Assembly (NCBI RefSeq): GCF_000281065.1
Contig: NZ_AKKK01000006.1
Location: forward strand, 186,001-250,000
Direction: 5' to 3'
DNA from: Arthrobacter sp. M2012083
GTDB lineage: Bacteria > Actinomycetota > Actinomycetes > Actinomycetales > Micrococcaceae
Length of the DNA stretch: 64,000 nt
Shown here in pieces: positions 7,630 through 19,046 of this stretch (positions are counted from its first letter, which is position 1; each line of letters begins with the position of its first letter). The notes below the pieces were generated by a model. That model was not told the DNA's origin and did no database searches. It saw nothing but the letters and a program-made list of their open reading frames with translations. The translations under genes were made by a program, and so were the position numbers.

Positions 7630-9300
7630 GTGAGCTTGACGCAGCTTGACCGTGTTCCCATCCGCCGTGCACTGATCTCGGTTTACGACAAGACGGGACT
7701 GGAGGAGCTCGCGAAGGGCCTGCATGCAGCAGGCGTCGCCATTGTTTCCACCGGCTCCACCGCCAAGAAAATCGCCGCCGCAGGCATCCCGGTGAAGGAA
7801 GTCGAAGAAGTCACCGGCTCCCCGGAAATGCTGGACGGCCGAGTCAAGACCCTGCACCCGCGCGTGCACGGCGGCATCCTGGCCGACCGCCGCGTCCCGG
7901 CCCACATGGACACCCTGGCCGGTATGGAGATCGAAACGTTCGACCTCGTGGTGGTGAACCTGTACCCGTTCGTCGAGACCGTGAAGTCCGGCGCAGCACA
8001 GGACGATGTTGTTGAGCAGATCGACATCGGAGGTCCCGCCATGGTGCGTTCGGCCGCGAAGAACCACGCCGCCGTCGCCATTGTCACGGACCCTAACTTC
8101 TATGGCGCAGTGGTCGACGCCGCAGCACACGGCGGTTTTGACCTGAACACGCGTCGCCGCCTGGCTGCCAAGGCCTTCGCCCACACGGCCAGCTACGACA
8201 ACGCTGTTGCCACCTGGACCGCCAGCCAGTTCCTGGACGAAGACGGCGACGGCATCATCGACTGGCCTGCCTACGCCGGTCTGTCCTTGGAACGCTCCGA
8301 GGTCCTCCGCTACGGCGAAAATCCGCACCAGCAGGCCGCGCTCTACGTGGACAAAGCTGCTCCGGCCGGCATCGCCCAGGCTGACCAGCTGCACGGCAAG
8401 GCCATGAGCTACAACAACTTCGTTGACGCCGATGCCGCCCTCCGCGCTGCCTTCGACTTCGCCGAGCCCGCCGTTGCCATCATCAAGCATGCCAACCCGT
8501 GTGGTGTCGCCGTTGGTTCAGCCGACGCAGCAGATCCGATCGCTGACGCACATGCCAAGGCCCACGCCTGCGATCCCGTCTCCGCTTTCGGTGGCGTCAT
8601 TGCTGCCAACCGCACCGTCACCGCAGGCATGGCCCGCACGGTTGCCGACATCTTCACCGAGGTTGTCATCGCCCCGGACTTCGAGCCCGAAGCCGTGGAG
8701 ATCCTCTCCAAGAAGAAGAACATCCGCCTCCTCGCCCTGCCCGAGGGCTACGGCCGCTACCCCTCCGAGATGCGCCAGGTTTCCGGTGGCGTCCTGGTCC
8801 AGATGAGCGACAAGGTAGACGCCGACGGCGACGACCCCGCCAACTGGACCCTCGCAGCCGGCGAAGCCGCCGACGAAGCAACCCTCGCCGACCTCGCTTT
8901 CGCCTGGACTGCATGCCGCGCTGCCAAGTCCAACGCCATCCTGATCGCCAACCACGGTGCAGCCGTGGGCATCGGCATGGGCCAGGTCAACCGCCTGGAC
9001 TCCTGCCGCCTTGCCGTGGAGCGCGCCAACACGCTGGGCGTGAAGGTGGAGTCCGACGTCGAAGGTGCTGGCGGAGCGTCCAACACCAGCGGTGGTAACG
9101 CACCTGAGCGCGCTCGCGGTGCCGTTGCATCCTCCGACGCGTTCTTCCCGTTCGCTGATGGCCTGCAGATCCTGATCGACGCCGGCGTCCGCGCCGTCGT
9201 CCAGCCGGGCGGATCCGTCCGCGACGAGGAAGTCATCGCCGCGGCCAACGCTGCCGGCATCACGATGTACTTCACCGGCGCACGCCACTTCTTCCACTAG
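7630..9300 (+). CDS. purH: bifunctional AICAR formyltransferase/IMP cyclohydrolase
   Basis: PurH performs the last two steps of IMP synthesis. The N-terminal cyclohydrolase domain shows [33 protein letters not shown] and [16 protein letters not shown]. The C-terminal AICAR transformylase domain carries the [19 protein letters not shown] block with the catalytic Lys-His, and ends in the usual TGARHFFH. The 556-residue length is slightly above the common 520-535 but the frame is intact. The start is a GTG at 7630 with GGAGA just upstream. I looked for a ZTP riboswitch in the leader and saw none. purN lies 4.8 kb upstream rather than adjacent. A strong hairpin follows the stop. Confidence 0.96.
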   Translation: MSLTQLDRVPIRRALISVYDKTGLEELAKGLHAAGVAIVSTGSTAKKIAAAGIPVKEVEEVTGSPEMLDGRVKTLHPRVHGGILADRRVPAHMDTLAGMEIETFDLVVVNLYPFVETVKSGAAQDDVVEQIDIGGPAMVRSAAKNHAAVAIVTDPNFYGAVVDAAAHGGFDLNTRRRLAAKAFAHTASYDNAVATWTASQFLDEDGDGIIDWPAYAGLSLERSEVLRYGENPHQQAALYVDKAAPAGIAQADQLHGKAMSYNNFVDADAALRAAFDFAEPAVAIIKHANPCGVAVGSADAADPIADAHAKAHACDPVSAFGGVIAANRTVTAGMARTVADIFTEVVIAPDFEPEAVEILSKKKNIRLLALPEGYGRYPSEMRQVSGGVLVQMSDKVDADGDDPANWTLAAGEAADEATLADLAFAWTACRAAKSNAILIANHGAAVGIGMGQVNRLDSCRLAVERANTLGVKVESDVEGAGGASNTSGGNAPERARGAVASSDAFFPFADGLQILIDAGVRAVVQPGGSVRDEEVIAAANAAGITMYFTGARHFFH

Positions 9301-9336
9301 AAGTCCCAGCACAACTGGAAGTTCCAGCACAACGCA

Positions 9337-9370
9337 ACGGCGGCCGCCCCCGGAAGGGGACGGCCGCCGT
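9337..9370. terminator. G+C-rich hairpin after purH
   Basis: ACGGCGGCCGCCCC (9337-9350) pairs with GGGGACGGCCGCCGT (9356-9370) around a 5-base loop, with one bulged A. It lies between the convergent purH and protease genes and can serve both, although T runs are absent. Confidence 0.65.
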
Positions 9371-9418
9371 CGTGCTTAGCACGTACTTAACAGGGACGTG
9401 CCAACACAAGAGAGTCCG

Positions 9419-10423
9419 CTACGAAGCCGCCGCAGCAGTGTTGTACGTGGACTGGATCACGGTGCCCCAGTACGGGCCGTACATGGTGGTGGAGTTACTG
9501 CCGTATCCGTAGCTGTTCACGGAGTTCTGGTAACCGGTGGAGCTGGTGCCGATGAACCACGGACCGCCCGAGGATCCGCCGGTCATGTTGCAGGGGATTC
9601 CCTGGCTGTTGAACTGCGGGTTGTAGGGATCGTTGGTGGCCGTGCCGGAGCAGCTCTTGAGCGATTCACCGTTGAAGGGCGAGCCTGCCGGGTAGCCGAA
9701 TGCCTTATAGCTCAGGCCGCGGGCTGCGTTGAACTGTACGCCGGAGGAACCTACGACGTCGGCGAGGCGTTGGCCGTTGAGGGTGTTCATGACGGCGAAC
9801 GCGGTGTCGTACTGCATGTTGCCGTTGGAGGCCCACTGGGTGGGGGCGTACAGCGCCTTTGCCGTCCACTTCCCGTAGGGTGCTGCGCCGTTGAGGTAGG
9901 CGGGAACGAAGACGAAGTTGGTGGCGTAAGCGCCCGGGCCTTCGTTGAGGCAGTGTCCGGCGGTGGACACGGTGCTCTTGTTGGCTGCGGTGACGGAGTT
10001 GCCTGAGCAGACGTAGTTGGAGCCGCCCAGGGTGAAGAAGATCTTGCCGATGTGCTTGACCGGCGTTTCGCTCTGATTCACCTTCCGGTCAATGGTCTTG
10101 GAGTCGGCTGCTGCAGGCTGCCCTGCAATGCTGCTGACGGCGCCCGGGGCTTCAGTGACCGGGGCTTTGCCGAGGTTGAGGAGCTTGCCGCGTTCCAGTG
10201 CTTTGGCGGCAAGGACATCGCCGGACTTGGCACTCTTCATGCGTTCCGGCGTCCAGTAGTCTGCAGCGCCGGCGTCCGACACTACATGGCTGCTGACCGT
10301 AGCGCCGCTGGAGTCTGTGTTCTGCACCGGGGCCGCGTTGGCGCTGGTGGTTCCAACCAGCGCCAGGATTGCGGCAGCGGACAGACTCAGCAGGCTTGTG
10401 GCCAGGGTCTTGGTTTTTGTCAC
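9419..10423 (-). CDS. secreted trypsin-like serine peptidase
   Basis: This 334-residue protein starts with a classical signal peptide: a short basic MTKTKTLAT, a hydrophobic stretch, and an Ala-X-Ala site at TSANAAP. After a propeptide-like region the chymotrypsin-fold catalytic residues are visible: His in STAGHCLNEG, Asp in YDTAFAVMNT and Ser in TGGSSGGPWFIG. It resembles the V8/glutamyl-endopeptidase-like secreted S1 peptidases of actinobacteria. The GTG at 10423 is taken as start because it places the basic residues right before the hydrophobic core; the upstream extension is not signal-like. Two cysteine pairs are likely. It should act outside the cell; substrate specificity cannot be read from the sequence. 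Confidence 0.88.
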   Translation of the reverse strand: MTKTKTLATSLLSLSAAAILALVGTTSANAAPVQNTDSSGATVSSHVVSDAGAADYWTPERMKSAKSGDVLAAKALERGKLLNLGKAPVTEAPGAVSSIAGQPAAADSKTIDRKVNQSETPVKHIGKIFFTLGGSNYVCSGNSVTAANKSTVSTAGHCLNEGPGAYATNFVFVPAYLNGAAPYGKWTAKALYAPTQWASNGNMQYDTAFAVMNTLNGQRLADVVGSSGVQFNAARGLSYKAFGYPAGSPFNGESLKSCSGTATNDPYNPQFNSQGIPCNMTGGSSGGPWFIGTSSTGYQNSVNSYGYGSNSTTMYGPYWGTVIQSTYNTAAAAS

Positions 10424-12996
<2,573 letters not shown>

Positions 12997-13009
12997 TCCC
13001 GGCATAACG

Positions 13010-13049
13010 CAACCGGCCCGCAGGCGATGCCTGCGGGCCGGTTGTTTTT
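13010..13049 (+). terminator. strong intrinsic terminator after icd
   Basis: CAACCGGCCCGCAGGC (13010-13025) and GCCTGCGGGCCGGTTG (13029-13044) form a perfect 16-base stem with a GAT loop, followed by TTTTT at 13045-13049. It begins 13 bases after the icd stop and lies 10 bases from the end of the opposing oxidase gene. Confidence 0.95.
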
Positions 13050-13059
13050 AAGCGTGGAT

Positions 13060-14169
13060 TCAGCGTTCCGCGTGGAACCGCTCCGGTGCCACGCCGCCGT
13101 CGACGATGTCCTTCAGCACCCGGCCAATAGCCGGCGTGAACTTGAAACCGTGGCCCGAGAAACCAGCGCCCACCACCAGCGGACCGAAATGGTCCAGCAC
13201 AAAGTCCTCGTTGGGTGTGGTGGTGTAGGTGCAGCTGATGGGAACCGCGGTGGAAGGGTCGACGCCGGGAAGCCACTCTTCTGCGTACCGCACCAACGCT
13301 TCCATCTGGTGGGGGATGGGCTCGAACGTGCGCTCGTCCGGATCCATGACCGGGCCGACTCCGTGCCATCCGGCCTTCACGCCTTCGCCGGGGGTGAGCA
13401 TCCCGTAGACGGGGCTGTACCAGTACTCGTAGGCTTCGTTGTTCGGATCGGGGTCCGGGCTGTGGTTGAAGCTCGGCCACACCAACGTGTTGTCCCTGGG
13501 AGTGAAGTGCGCCGGCTGCTCCTGGGTTACCACCAAAGGGGGCAGATCCGTGAGCTTGCCGATGAGTTTCGGAGTCCAGGCGCCGGCTGTGACCACCACG
13601 CGGCTGGCCGTGTACTCCGCCTCCTCCGTTACCACCACGGCTGATTCGCCACCCGTGACACGGATGTCCTTGACAGGCGTCGAGTATTTGAAAACGGCAC
13701 CGTGGGCTTCAGCTGATTTCCGCAGCGCCAGTAAAGCGTCGGCGGAGCGGATCCGGCCGGAGCCAGGCACGAAGAGCACATCGGTGGCAAAGTTCATCCC
13801 CAACCAGCGGTTAGCGGCTTCGTCGGGGGAGATGAAGTAGCTTTCGATGCCGCGGGCCTCGTGTGCTTCCCTCACCTGTTGCAGGCGGGGGACGTTTCCG
13901 TGGTTCACGAGCCCCACCATGTCCAGGAGCGGTGCGCCGTGCTCTGCCGCGAGCTCATCCCAGAGGATTTTCGACTCGGCGAGCAAGTCCAGGTAGTCGG
14001 CTTCTGCGTACGCGGTGTTGAAGTTGCGGGTGGCGCCATGGGACGCGCCGATGTGGTGTCCGGCCTCGAACTGCTCCAACAGAACCACCGAGCGACCCGC
14101 GCGGGCGAGTTGCCACGCGGCGGCCGATCCCATGGCTCCTCCGCCAACAACTACAACGTCAATCTGCAT
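13060..14169 (-). CDS. monomeric sarcosine oxidase-like FAD amine oxidase
   Basis: This 369-residue flavoprotein has the Rossmann motif VVVVGGGAMGSAAAWQLARA and the family block GASHGATRNFN. The motif SCTYTTTPNEDFVLD near residue 285 aligns with the segment holding the cysteine that binds FAD covalently in monomeric sarcosine oxidase. GFSGHGFKF keeps the substrate-region Lys. However, the second Arg of SHGxTRxxR, which helps hold the substrate carboxylate in sarcosine oxidase, is Asn here. It lies downstream of, and in the same direction as, a phosphonate-type transporter, so an N-alkyl aminophosphonate is a plausible substrate. Other options are N-methyltryptophan or other secondary amines. 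The ATG at 14169 is chosen because it directly precedes the Rossmann strand. Confidence 0.85.
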   Translation of the reverse strand: MQIDVVVVGGGAMGSAAAWQLARAGRSVVLLEQFEAGHHIGASHGATRNFNTAYAEADYLDLLAESKILWDELAAEHGAPLLDMVGLVNHGNVPRLQQVREAHEARGIESYFISPDEAANRWLGMNFATDVLFVPGSGRIRSADALLALRKSAEAHGAVFKYSTPVKDIRVTGGESAVVVTEEAEYTASRVVVTAGAWTPKLIGKLTDLPPLVVTQEQPAHFTPRDNTLVWPSFNHSPDPDPNNEAYEYWYSPVYGMLTPGEGVKAGWHGVGPVMDPDERTFEPIPHQMEALVRYAEEWLPGVDPSTAVPISCTYTTTPNEDFVLDHFGPLVVGAGFSGHGFKFTPAIGRVLKDIVDGGVAPERFHAER

Positions 14170-14188
14170 GCCTGCTCCATCCGCCGTC

Positions 14189-14222
14189 GGCCCTCTTGAA
14201 AACACGACCCCCAAAGAGGGCC
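14189..14222 (-). other. intercistronic hairpin before the oxidase gene
   Basis: GGCCCTCTT and AAGAGGGCC form a perfect 9-base stem about 20 bases upstream of the oxidase start. A second hairpin, CCCACCT/AGGTGGG at 14246-14271, lies just before it. Both sit in the 114-base gap after phnE and may act as an attenuator or an RNA-stability element. Confidence 0.4.
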
Positions 14223-14283
14223 ACCTCCCATTCTGCCCCCATCCACCCACCTGAACTGCTTCCCAGGTGGGTAGGCACGCAGG

Positions 14284-15138
14284 TTACGCGGCCAGACGCC
14301 GACGGATCCACGCGGAGAACTGGTCCACTACGATGATCAGCACCAGCACGATCAGGATGTGCGTGAGCATGGAGTCGAACTGGAACGACTTGATGGACTG
14401 GTTGATCAGCAGGCCAATGCCACCGGCGCCCACCAGGCCAAGGACCAGCGAGGAACGCACGTTGACGTCGAAGCGGTAGAGCAGCAGGCCCACGAACTGA
14501 GGAACCACCATGGGCAGCGTTGCGTTGGCTACCTGCTGGATCCGGTTGGCGCCCGCGGTCCGGAGTGCTTCCTGGGGGCCGGCGTCGATCTCCTCCATCG
14601 ACTCCGCCCACAGTTTTCCCATCACGCCGGTGTTGTGGCAGATCAGGGCGAGCACGCCCGCAAACGGTCCAAGGCCGACGGCGGTGACGAAGATCAGCGC
14701 GAACACGATGTCCGGCACGGCGCGGAAGAAGGAAAGGATGGCGCGCGCAACCTGGTACACAAGCCGGTGCGGGCTGGTGTTCTCAGCAGCCAGCGCTGCG
14801 AGCAGCAGGGCGAACGGCACGGATAACGTGGTGCCCAGGAGTCCGATCCACAGGGTCACAAGCGTGGCTTCGAGGCCAGGCTTGAGCGTCTTCTCCCAGC
14901 TGAGGTCCGGCGGGAAGGCGTCGCCGATGAACGCTGCCATGCCCTGCCAGCCATCAACCAAAAGTTCGGGTTTGAAGTCCGTCCCTTCGATGGCCACGGC
15001 GTGAAGTCCGACGACGGCGGCAGCCACTGCCGCCGTCGTGATCCACCGCAGCGGCTTCTTCGGGCGGACCAGTGCCACACGGGGTTGGGCCGAAGAGCCC
15101 CGTCGCGCGACGGCCGGGGTCAAGGTGTGGGGAGTCAT
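14284..15138 (-). CDS. phnE: phosphonate-type ABC transporter permease
   Basis: This 284-residue integral membrane protein is the permease of a phosphonate-family (PhnE) importer. It has about six hydrophobic segments and the cytoplasmic EAA loop ESMEEIDAGPQEALRTAGAN that docks to the ATPase. The ATG at 15138 overlaps the stop of phnC by four bases (ATGA), a coupling typical of an operon. Upstream codons belong to phnC in another frame. Neighbours phnC and phnD complete the importer. Substrates of this family include phosphonates, phosphite and related compounds; nearby oxidase and phosphonatase-like genes point to aminophosphonates. Confidence 0.9.
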   Translation of the reverse strand: MTPHTLTPAVARRGSSAQPRVALVRPKKPLRWITTAAVAAAVVGLHAVAIEGTDFKPELLVDGWQGMAAFIGDAFPPDLSWEKTLKPGLEATLVTLWIGLLGTTLSVPFALLLAALAAENTSPHRLVYQVARAILSFFRAVPDIVFALIFVTAVGLGPFAGVLALICHNTGVMGKLWAESMEEIDAGPQEALRTAGANRIQQVANATLPMVVPQFVGLLLYRFDVNVRSSLVLGLVGAGGIGLLINQSIKSFQFDSMLTHILIVLVLIIVVDQFSAWIRRRLAA

Positions 15139-15941
15139 GCTGCCTGGGTCCTGTCTGAAACGATCGTGTCGGAAGCGATCCTGTCCGGGGCGTACAAGGT
15201 ATCGAGGTGCTCCGCCGTGACCTCTGGGGAGGGGAGGTCGAAGGTCATGGAGCCTTGGAGTAGGCCGATGGACCTGTCCGCGTACCGAAGTGCGAGGTCG
15301 GGCTGGTGCAGCACAGCGGCCACGGCCAGTCCTTCCGAATGCGCGAGTTCCCGCAGCAGCGCCATGACTTGCTCGGCAGCGTGCGGATCCAATGCGGACA
15401 CCGGTTCGTCGGCGAGTACGACGTCGGCCCGCTGGCAAAGTGCCCGGGCTACGGCCACGCGCTGCTGCTGACCGCCGGACAAACGGCCGACACGGTCGAA
15501 TGCCCGGTCCGCGAGGCCGACCCGGTCCAGGCAGTCGAGGGCTTCCTGTTGAACGTCGGCGGGGAACAGCAGTGGACTGAGTGAGCGGACGGTGGGGATC
15601 CGCGACAGTGCGCCGGCGCAGACGTTGTCCAGGGCCGTGCGACGGGGGACCAAATGGATCTTCTGGAAGATCATGGCCATCCGTTGCCTCGTCTGCTGCA
15701 GTTCACGGCCCTGCAGGTTCTCCAGCGCAGTGTCGTCGATGCTGATGCTTCCGGAATCCGGCGAAGTGATGCCCATGACGCAGCGCAGGGTGGTGGACTT
15801 GCCGGAACCGTTAGCGCCCAGGAAAGCCACCAGCTCACCGGCTGCAACGGAGAAGTCGACACCCTGCAGCACGGTCCGTCCGTTGAAGGATTTGCGCAAG
15901 CCCTGCACAGAGAGAAGCGGGCCCTGCCCGGCGCGAGGCAT
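15135..15941 (-). CDS. phnC: phosphonate-type ABC transporter ATP-binding protein
   Basis: This 268-residue ATPase carries Walker A GANGSGKST, the signature LSGGQQQRVAVARAL and Walker B DVVLADEPVSALDP, and energises the phosphonate importer. The start ATG at 15941 overlaps the phnD stop by one base (TAATG) and its end overlaps phnE, so phnD-phnC-phnE form a tight translational unit. The C-terminus is extended past the core by about 40 residues. PhnC is the best family match given its partners, though the ATPase alone cannot define the substrate. Confidence 0.9.
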   Translation of the reverse strand: MPRAGQGPLLSVQGLRKSFNGRTVLQGVDFSVAAGELVAFLGANGSGKSTTLRCVMGITSPDSGSISIDDTALENLQGRELQQTRQRMAMIFQKIHLVPRRTALDNVCAGALSRIPTVRSLSPLLFPADVQQEALDCLDRVGLADRAFDRVGRLSGGQQQRVAVARALCQRADVVLADEPVSALDPHAAEQVMALLRELAHSEGLAVAAVLHQPDLALRYADRSIGLLQGSMTFDLPSPEVTAEHLDTLYAPDRIASDTIVSDRTQAA

Positions 15942-16855
15942 TACAGATCCTTCTCGGTGAGGCCCATGGTCTCGGCGAGCTCAAACAAGGGCGTGTAGTT
16001 GTCCTTGGTGACCTCCAGCAGGGGTCCCGGCGGGGTGACATCCAGGAACTCGCCCACTTTGGCTACATCGCTGGGATCAAGGCTCAGGAACGCATCCTTC
16101 ACGGCTGCCTTGAATGCGGGATCGGCATCGCCGCGGACGGTGATGGGATCGTTGGGGATGGGGTTGGATGTCCACACCTGGCGGAAACTCTCCGGAGTGA
16201 AGGTGCCGGCGGCAATGGCCGTGGCGAGCGTCTGCGAGTTGATCTGCGCTGCGTCCACCTTGCCGTTGGTGAGCGCCAGCAAGGCTTCAGGATGGCCACC
16301 GGTGTAGTCCATCTTGATGTCGGCATCGGCGATTCCGGCTTCCCGGAGGCCGAAACGGGGCAGGACATCGCCTGAAGTGGAACCAACGCTGCCTAAGGCG
16401 AGGGACTTGCCCTTCAAGTCACCGATGGCCTTTATGGGGCTGTCCTTGGGTACCCAAATCCCCGCGGTGTAGGTGCTGAGTTCCTTCTCCGCAGTGCCGA
16501 ACGAAACCAGCGGCTCAGCACCCGCTTTGGCGTCAGCGAATACGTAGCCTAGGGGGCCGAACTGGCCCAGGTCCAGCTTGCCGTTGCGCATAGCCAGGAC
16601 CTCGGCGGCGTAGTCCTCCACAACTTGGACGCTGACAGGGCATTCGAGCTTCTTGGACAGGGCTGCAGCCAGGACATCGTAGGCCGGTTTGAGCTTGGCC
16701 GGGTCTTCGTAGGGCTCGATGCCGAACTTGATCTCGCCGTTCGGGCAGGTAGCCGTTGTGGCCTCGGGGGAGGACTGTGCCGGGCCGCCACAGGCAGTGA
16801 GCGCCAGAACGGTGGCGAGGGCAAGCGCGGAACCGGTGAGGAGCGTGGTTTTCAT
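15941..16855 (-). CDS. phnD: phosphonate-type substrate-binding lipoprotein
   Basis: This 304-residue protein begins with a lipoprotein signal peptide ending in the lipobox LTAC, so the mature protein is anchored to the outer face of the membrane by its first cysteine. The body matches PhnD/PtxB-type binding proteins: IKFGIEPYEDPAKLKPAYDV, LGQFGPLGYVFADAKAG and GKSLALGSVGSTSGDVLPRF. It captures the substrate for PhnCE. It follows the TIGR03364-like oxidase gene by 42 bases, in the same direction. Which phosphonate it binds cannot be told from the sequence. Confidence 0.9.
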   Translation of the reverse strand: MKTTLLTGSALALATVLALTACGGPAQSSPEATTATCPNGEIKFGIEPYEDPAKLKPAYDVLAAALSKKLECPVSVQVVEDYAAEVLAMRNGKLDLGQFGPLGYVFADAKAGAEPLVSFGTAEKELSTYTAGIWVPKDSPIKAIGDLKGKSLALGSVGSTSGDVLPRFGLREAGIADADIKMDYTGGHPEALLALTNGKVDAAQINSQTLATAIAAGTFTPESFRQVWTSNPIPNDPITVRGDADPAFKAAVKDAFLSLDPSDVAKVGEFLDVTPPGPLLEVTKDNYTPLFELAETMGLTEKDL

Positions 16856-16897
16856 GGGAGTCCTTATGCGAAGGGGAGTGCGGGTACAAAGGATGAA

Positions 16898-18115
16898 TCA
16901 GTGCAGGCGCGACACATTGCGGTGTGCCAGGCCGAAGGACAGGGTCATTCCGACGCCGGAAGTCACGGACACCACCGTGAGGCCGGGCTGGACTTCGCGG
17001 ACCAGGATCGGCGCCACGTCGGATGACGCGTAGATGCCCTGCCAGCGCTGGATGATCTCCAGCGGTTTGCCGATCCGGCCGGTGATTTCAGCGTTGAGCG
17101 TGGCGGTAACGGATTCGTCCAGGAACGGATCGGCCGTGCGGTGGTAGTGGTGCGAATCACCCAGGATGATGGTGCCGTCGGGGCGTTGGGTGAACATGAC
17201 GTTGGCGCCGATCTCCAACAGTTCGGGCTGGTTCTCCAGCACTTCGGAGCGCAGCGTTGCAGCAGCGGGCATGTCCGTGAACGCCGGGTACCGGAGCATC
17301 GATGTTGCTGTGAGAACTGCCGGCGCGAACCCGACCCCGGTGGGCTTGGCCGCCAGCGACATCTGCAGGGCACAACGTTGAATCCGGTGGTCCTCTGCAA
17401 CGTCCGGGAAAAGGTAATCGACGTCGTGGCCGACGCACACGAACACGTGCTGCGCGTGGAGCTCGCCGCGCGACGTCTGGACGGTGACACCTTCAGGATT
17501 CTGGTTGAAGCCCAGCGCGGCCGTGTTCCAGTGAAGTTCGACGCCGGGCTGCCGGCTTAACCACTCGGCCAACTTTGCGACAGTTGTACGGGGATCCACC
17601 CGGAGATCGTCCCGGAGGAAAGCACCGCCCATCAGGCCGGGCCATTCTGCGCCTGAGGTACCGCCGTCGTCGTGCGCTTCTTCAGTCGCGGAAGCCGACG
17701 AGCCCAGACGGGCCCGCGTCGCGGCGGGGGTGAGCAGCTCGACCTGTCCCGGTTCCCGCGCAGCGGAGAGCTCACGCAAGACATTCATTTCGGCTTCGGA
17801 CCGGGCAAGGACTACGGCTCCCGCTTCGGCGGCCCAGAATCCGGCGCGCTCGGAAAACTCGAGCCAATACTTCCGGGAGGTCTGCGCGAGTTCATACAGT
17901 TCGCCGGATTGGGCCGTGACGCAGCAGTGGCCGAAGTTGCGCACGGAAGCGCCGGCTGCGTGGTGGTCGCGCTCGATGATGGTGACGGTCAGGCCGTTGG
18001 CAACAGCGTGGGCGGCGTGGGCCAGTCCCACAATTCCGGCGCCGACAATCACGACGTCGGCAGGCTGGCTTGGGCTGCTGTTAGCGGCTTTGGGAGAGGT
18101 GCTCGGGTTGTTCAC
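16898..18115 (-). CDS. TIGR03364-like FAD oxidoreductase of phosphonate clusters
   Basis: This 405-residue flavoprotein has the FAD-binding motif VVIVGAGIVGLAHAAHAVAN and the block ASVRNFGHCCVTAQSGELY, features of the TIGR03364 family. Members of that family are known mainly from gene neighbourhoods with phosphonate importers and PhnX-like hydrolases, and FAD enzymes of this kind have been shown to oxidise N-methyl-2-aminoethylphosphonate or 2-aminoethylphosphonate to phosphonoacetaldehyde. It is the first gene of the leftward operon with phnDCE. The start is uncertain: GTG at 18115 is taken because it leaves a short polar leader before the FAD strand, but a TTG at 18151 would add 12 residues. 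Neither has a strong ribosome binding site. Confidence 0.85.
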   Translation of the reverse strand: MNNPSTSPKAANSSPSQPADVVIVGAGIVGLAHAAHAVANGLTVTIIERDHHAAGASVRNFGHCCVTAQSGELYELAQTSRKYWLEFSERAGFWAAEAGAVVLARSEAEMNVLRELSAAREPGQVELLTPAATRARLGSSASATEEAHDDGGTSGAEWPGLMGGAFLRDDLRVDPRTTVAKLAEWLSRQPGVELHWNTAALGFNQNPEGVTVQTSRGELHAQHVFVCVGHDVDYLFPDVAEDHRIQRCALQMSLAAKPTGVGFAPAVLTATSMLRYPAFTDMPAAATLRSEVLENQPELLEIGANVMFTQRPDGTIILGDSHHYHRTADPFLDESVTATLNAEITGRIGKPLEIIQRWQGIYASSDVAPILVREVQPGLTVVSVTSGVGMTLSFGLAHRNVSRLH

Positions 18116-18162
18116 ACCACTGACATTGGCCGCTCCGGGAAGGGGAATCAAGCCAGAACAGG

Positions 18163-18178
18163 ACTTGTATATACAAGT
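18163..18178. promoter_or_regulatory. perfect 16-bp palindrome, probable GntR operator
   Basis: ACTTGTATATACAAGT is fully palindromic and contains the GT-N4-AC spacing of GntR/HutC-family operators. It sits in the A+T-rich divergent region between the oxidase operon and the GntR gene. A half site ACTTGTAT recurs at 18262-18269, overlapping the start region of the GntR gene, which suggests autoregulation. Confidence 0.75.
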
Positions 18179-18278
18179 TAATCTGAATTTAATATTTGTT
18201 CACCTAAATTCATGGTGTGTTCACTTGGAACGCCTCAAAACCAGTTCGGATCGCCGGGCGGACTTGTATGATCAACTT

Positions 18279-19046
18279 GTGAGCACCCAGCAGAATGCGC
18301 CCCTCCACGTCCGTCTCAGCGAGGAATTCATGCGCCGGATCACTGACGGAGACTGGCCTCCGGGGTTCCAGTTACCCAGCGAGGCGGAGCTGTGCCGCGA
18401 GTTCGGAACGTCGCGTGGTCCGATTCGCCAAGCGCTCGCCTTTCTGCGGTCTGAAGGTGCTGTGACCGGCGGGCGCGGGCGACCTCCCATGGTGCGCTCG
18501 TCCGTACCATCGCAATCGTTCTCCACCTTCAACTCGTTCACCGAATGGGCCAGCGGGATCGGCAAAAAGCCCGGCCAGCGGACCCTTGAGGTGGCACGGC
18601 GCGAAGCCAGCCCGGAAGCGGCGGAGGCACTTGGCTTGATGCCCGGGACCACCGTGGTGGAGGTCTTGCGCGTCCGCTACCTGGATGAGGCTCCGGCCAT
18701 GATCGAGCGCACCACGTTCATCCTGGACGTTGGCCGGAAACTGTTCGACTTCGACACCGATTCCGGGTCCATCTTCGCGTTCCTCAAGGAACAAGGCGTG
18801 GACCTGCACAGTGCCCGCCACACCATTGACGCCGTCGCTGCCAGTGACGAGGACGCCGAACTGTTGGAGCAACCCGAAGGTATTCCGCTCCTGCGTGAAC
18901 GCCGCATCACCCGATCCGCCGACGGGCAACCCCTCGAATACTCCGAGGACCGCTACCTGCCGGCATTGACCAACTTCACCATCGACAACACCGTGGACCG
19001 CCGGGCCGCCCTGGTCCGCATCCACACTGAAGGAGCCACCCCATGA
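18279..19046 (+). CDS. GntR-family (HutC/UTRA) transcriptional regulator
   Basis: This 255-residue regulator has an N-terminal winged helix with the GntR signature LPSEAELCREFGTSRGPIRQ and a C-terminal UTRA ligand-binding domain of the HutC subfamily (EVLRVRYLDEAPAMIERT, RHTIDAVAASDEDAELL). HutC members include PhnF, which controls phosphonate genes. The GTG at 18279 is chosen because it gives a short leader before the winged helix; a TTG at 18264 is possible. Its stop overlaps the start of the phosphonatase-like gene (ATGA), so sensor and enzyme are coupled. It most likely binds the palindrome at 18163-18178 and controls both directions. Confidence 0.9.
   Translation: MSTQQNAPLHVRLSEEFMRRITDGDWPPGFQLPSEAELCREFGTSRGPIRQALAFLRSEGAVTGGRGRPPMVRSSVPSQSFSTFNSFTEWASGIGKKPGQRTLEVARREASPEAAEALGLMPGTTVVEVLRVRYLDEAPAMIERTTFILDVGRKLFDFDTDSGSIFAFLKEQGVDLHSARHTIDAVAASDEDAELLEQPEGIPLLRERRITRSADGQPLEYSEDRYLPALTNFTIDNTVDRRAALVRIHTEGATP

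Noticed and set aside
7147..8490. A 447-residue minus-strand frame over the DUF559-like and purH genes
   Set aside because: It crosses two real genes and the repeat block on the opposite strand, and shows no protein features.
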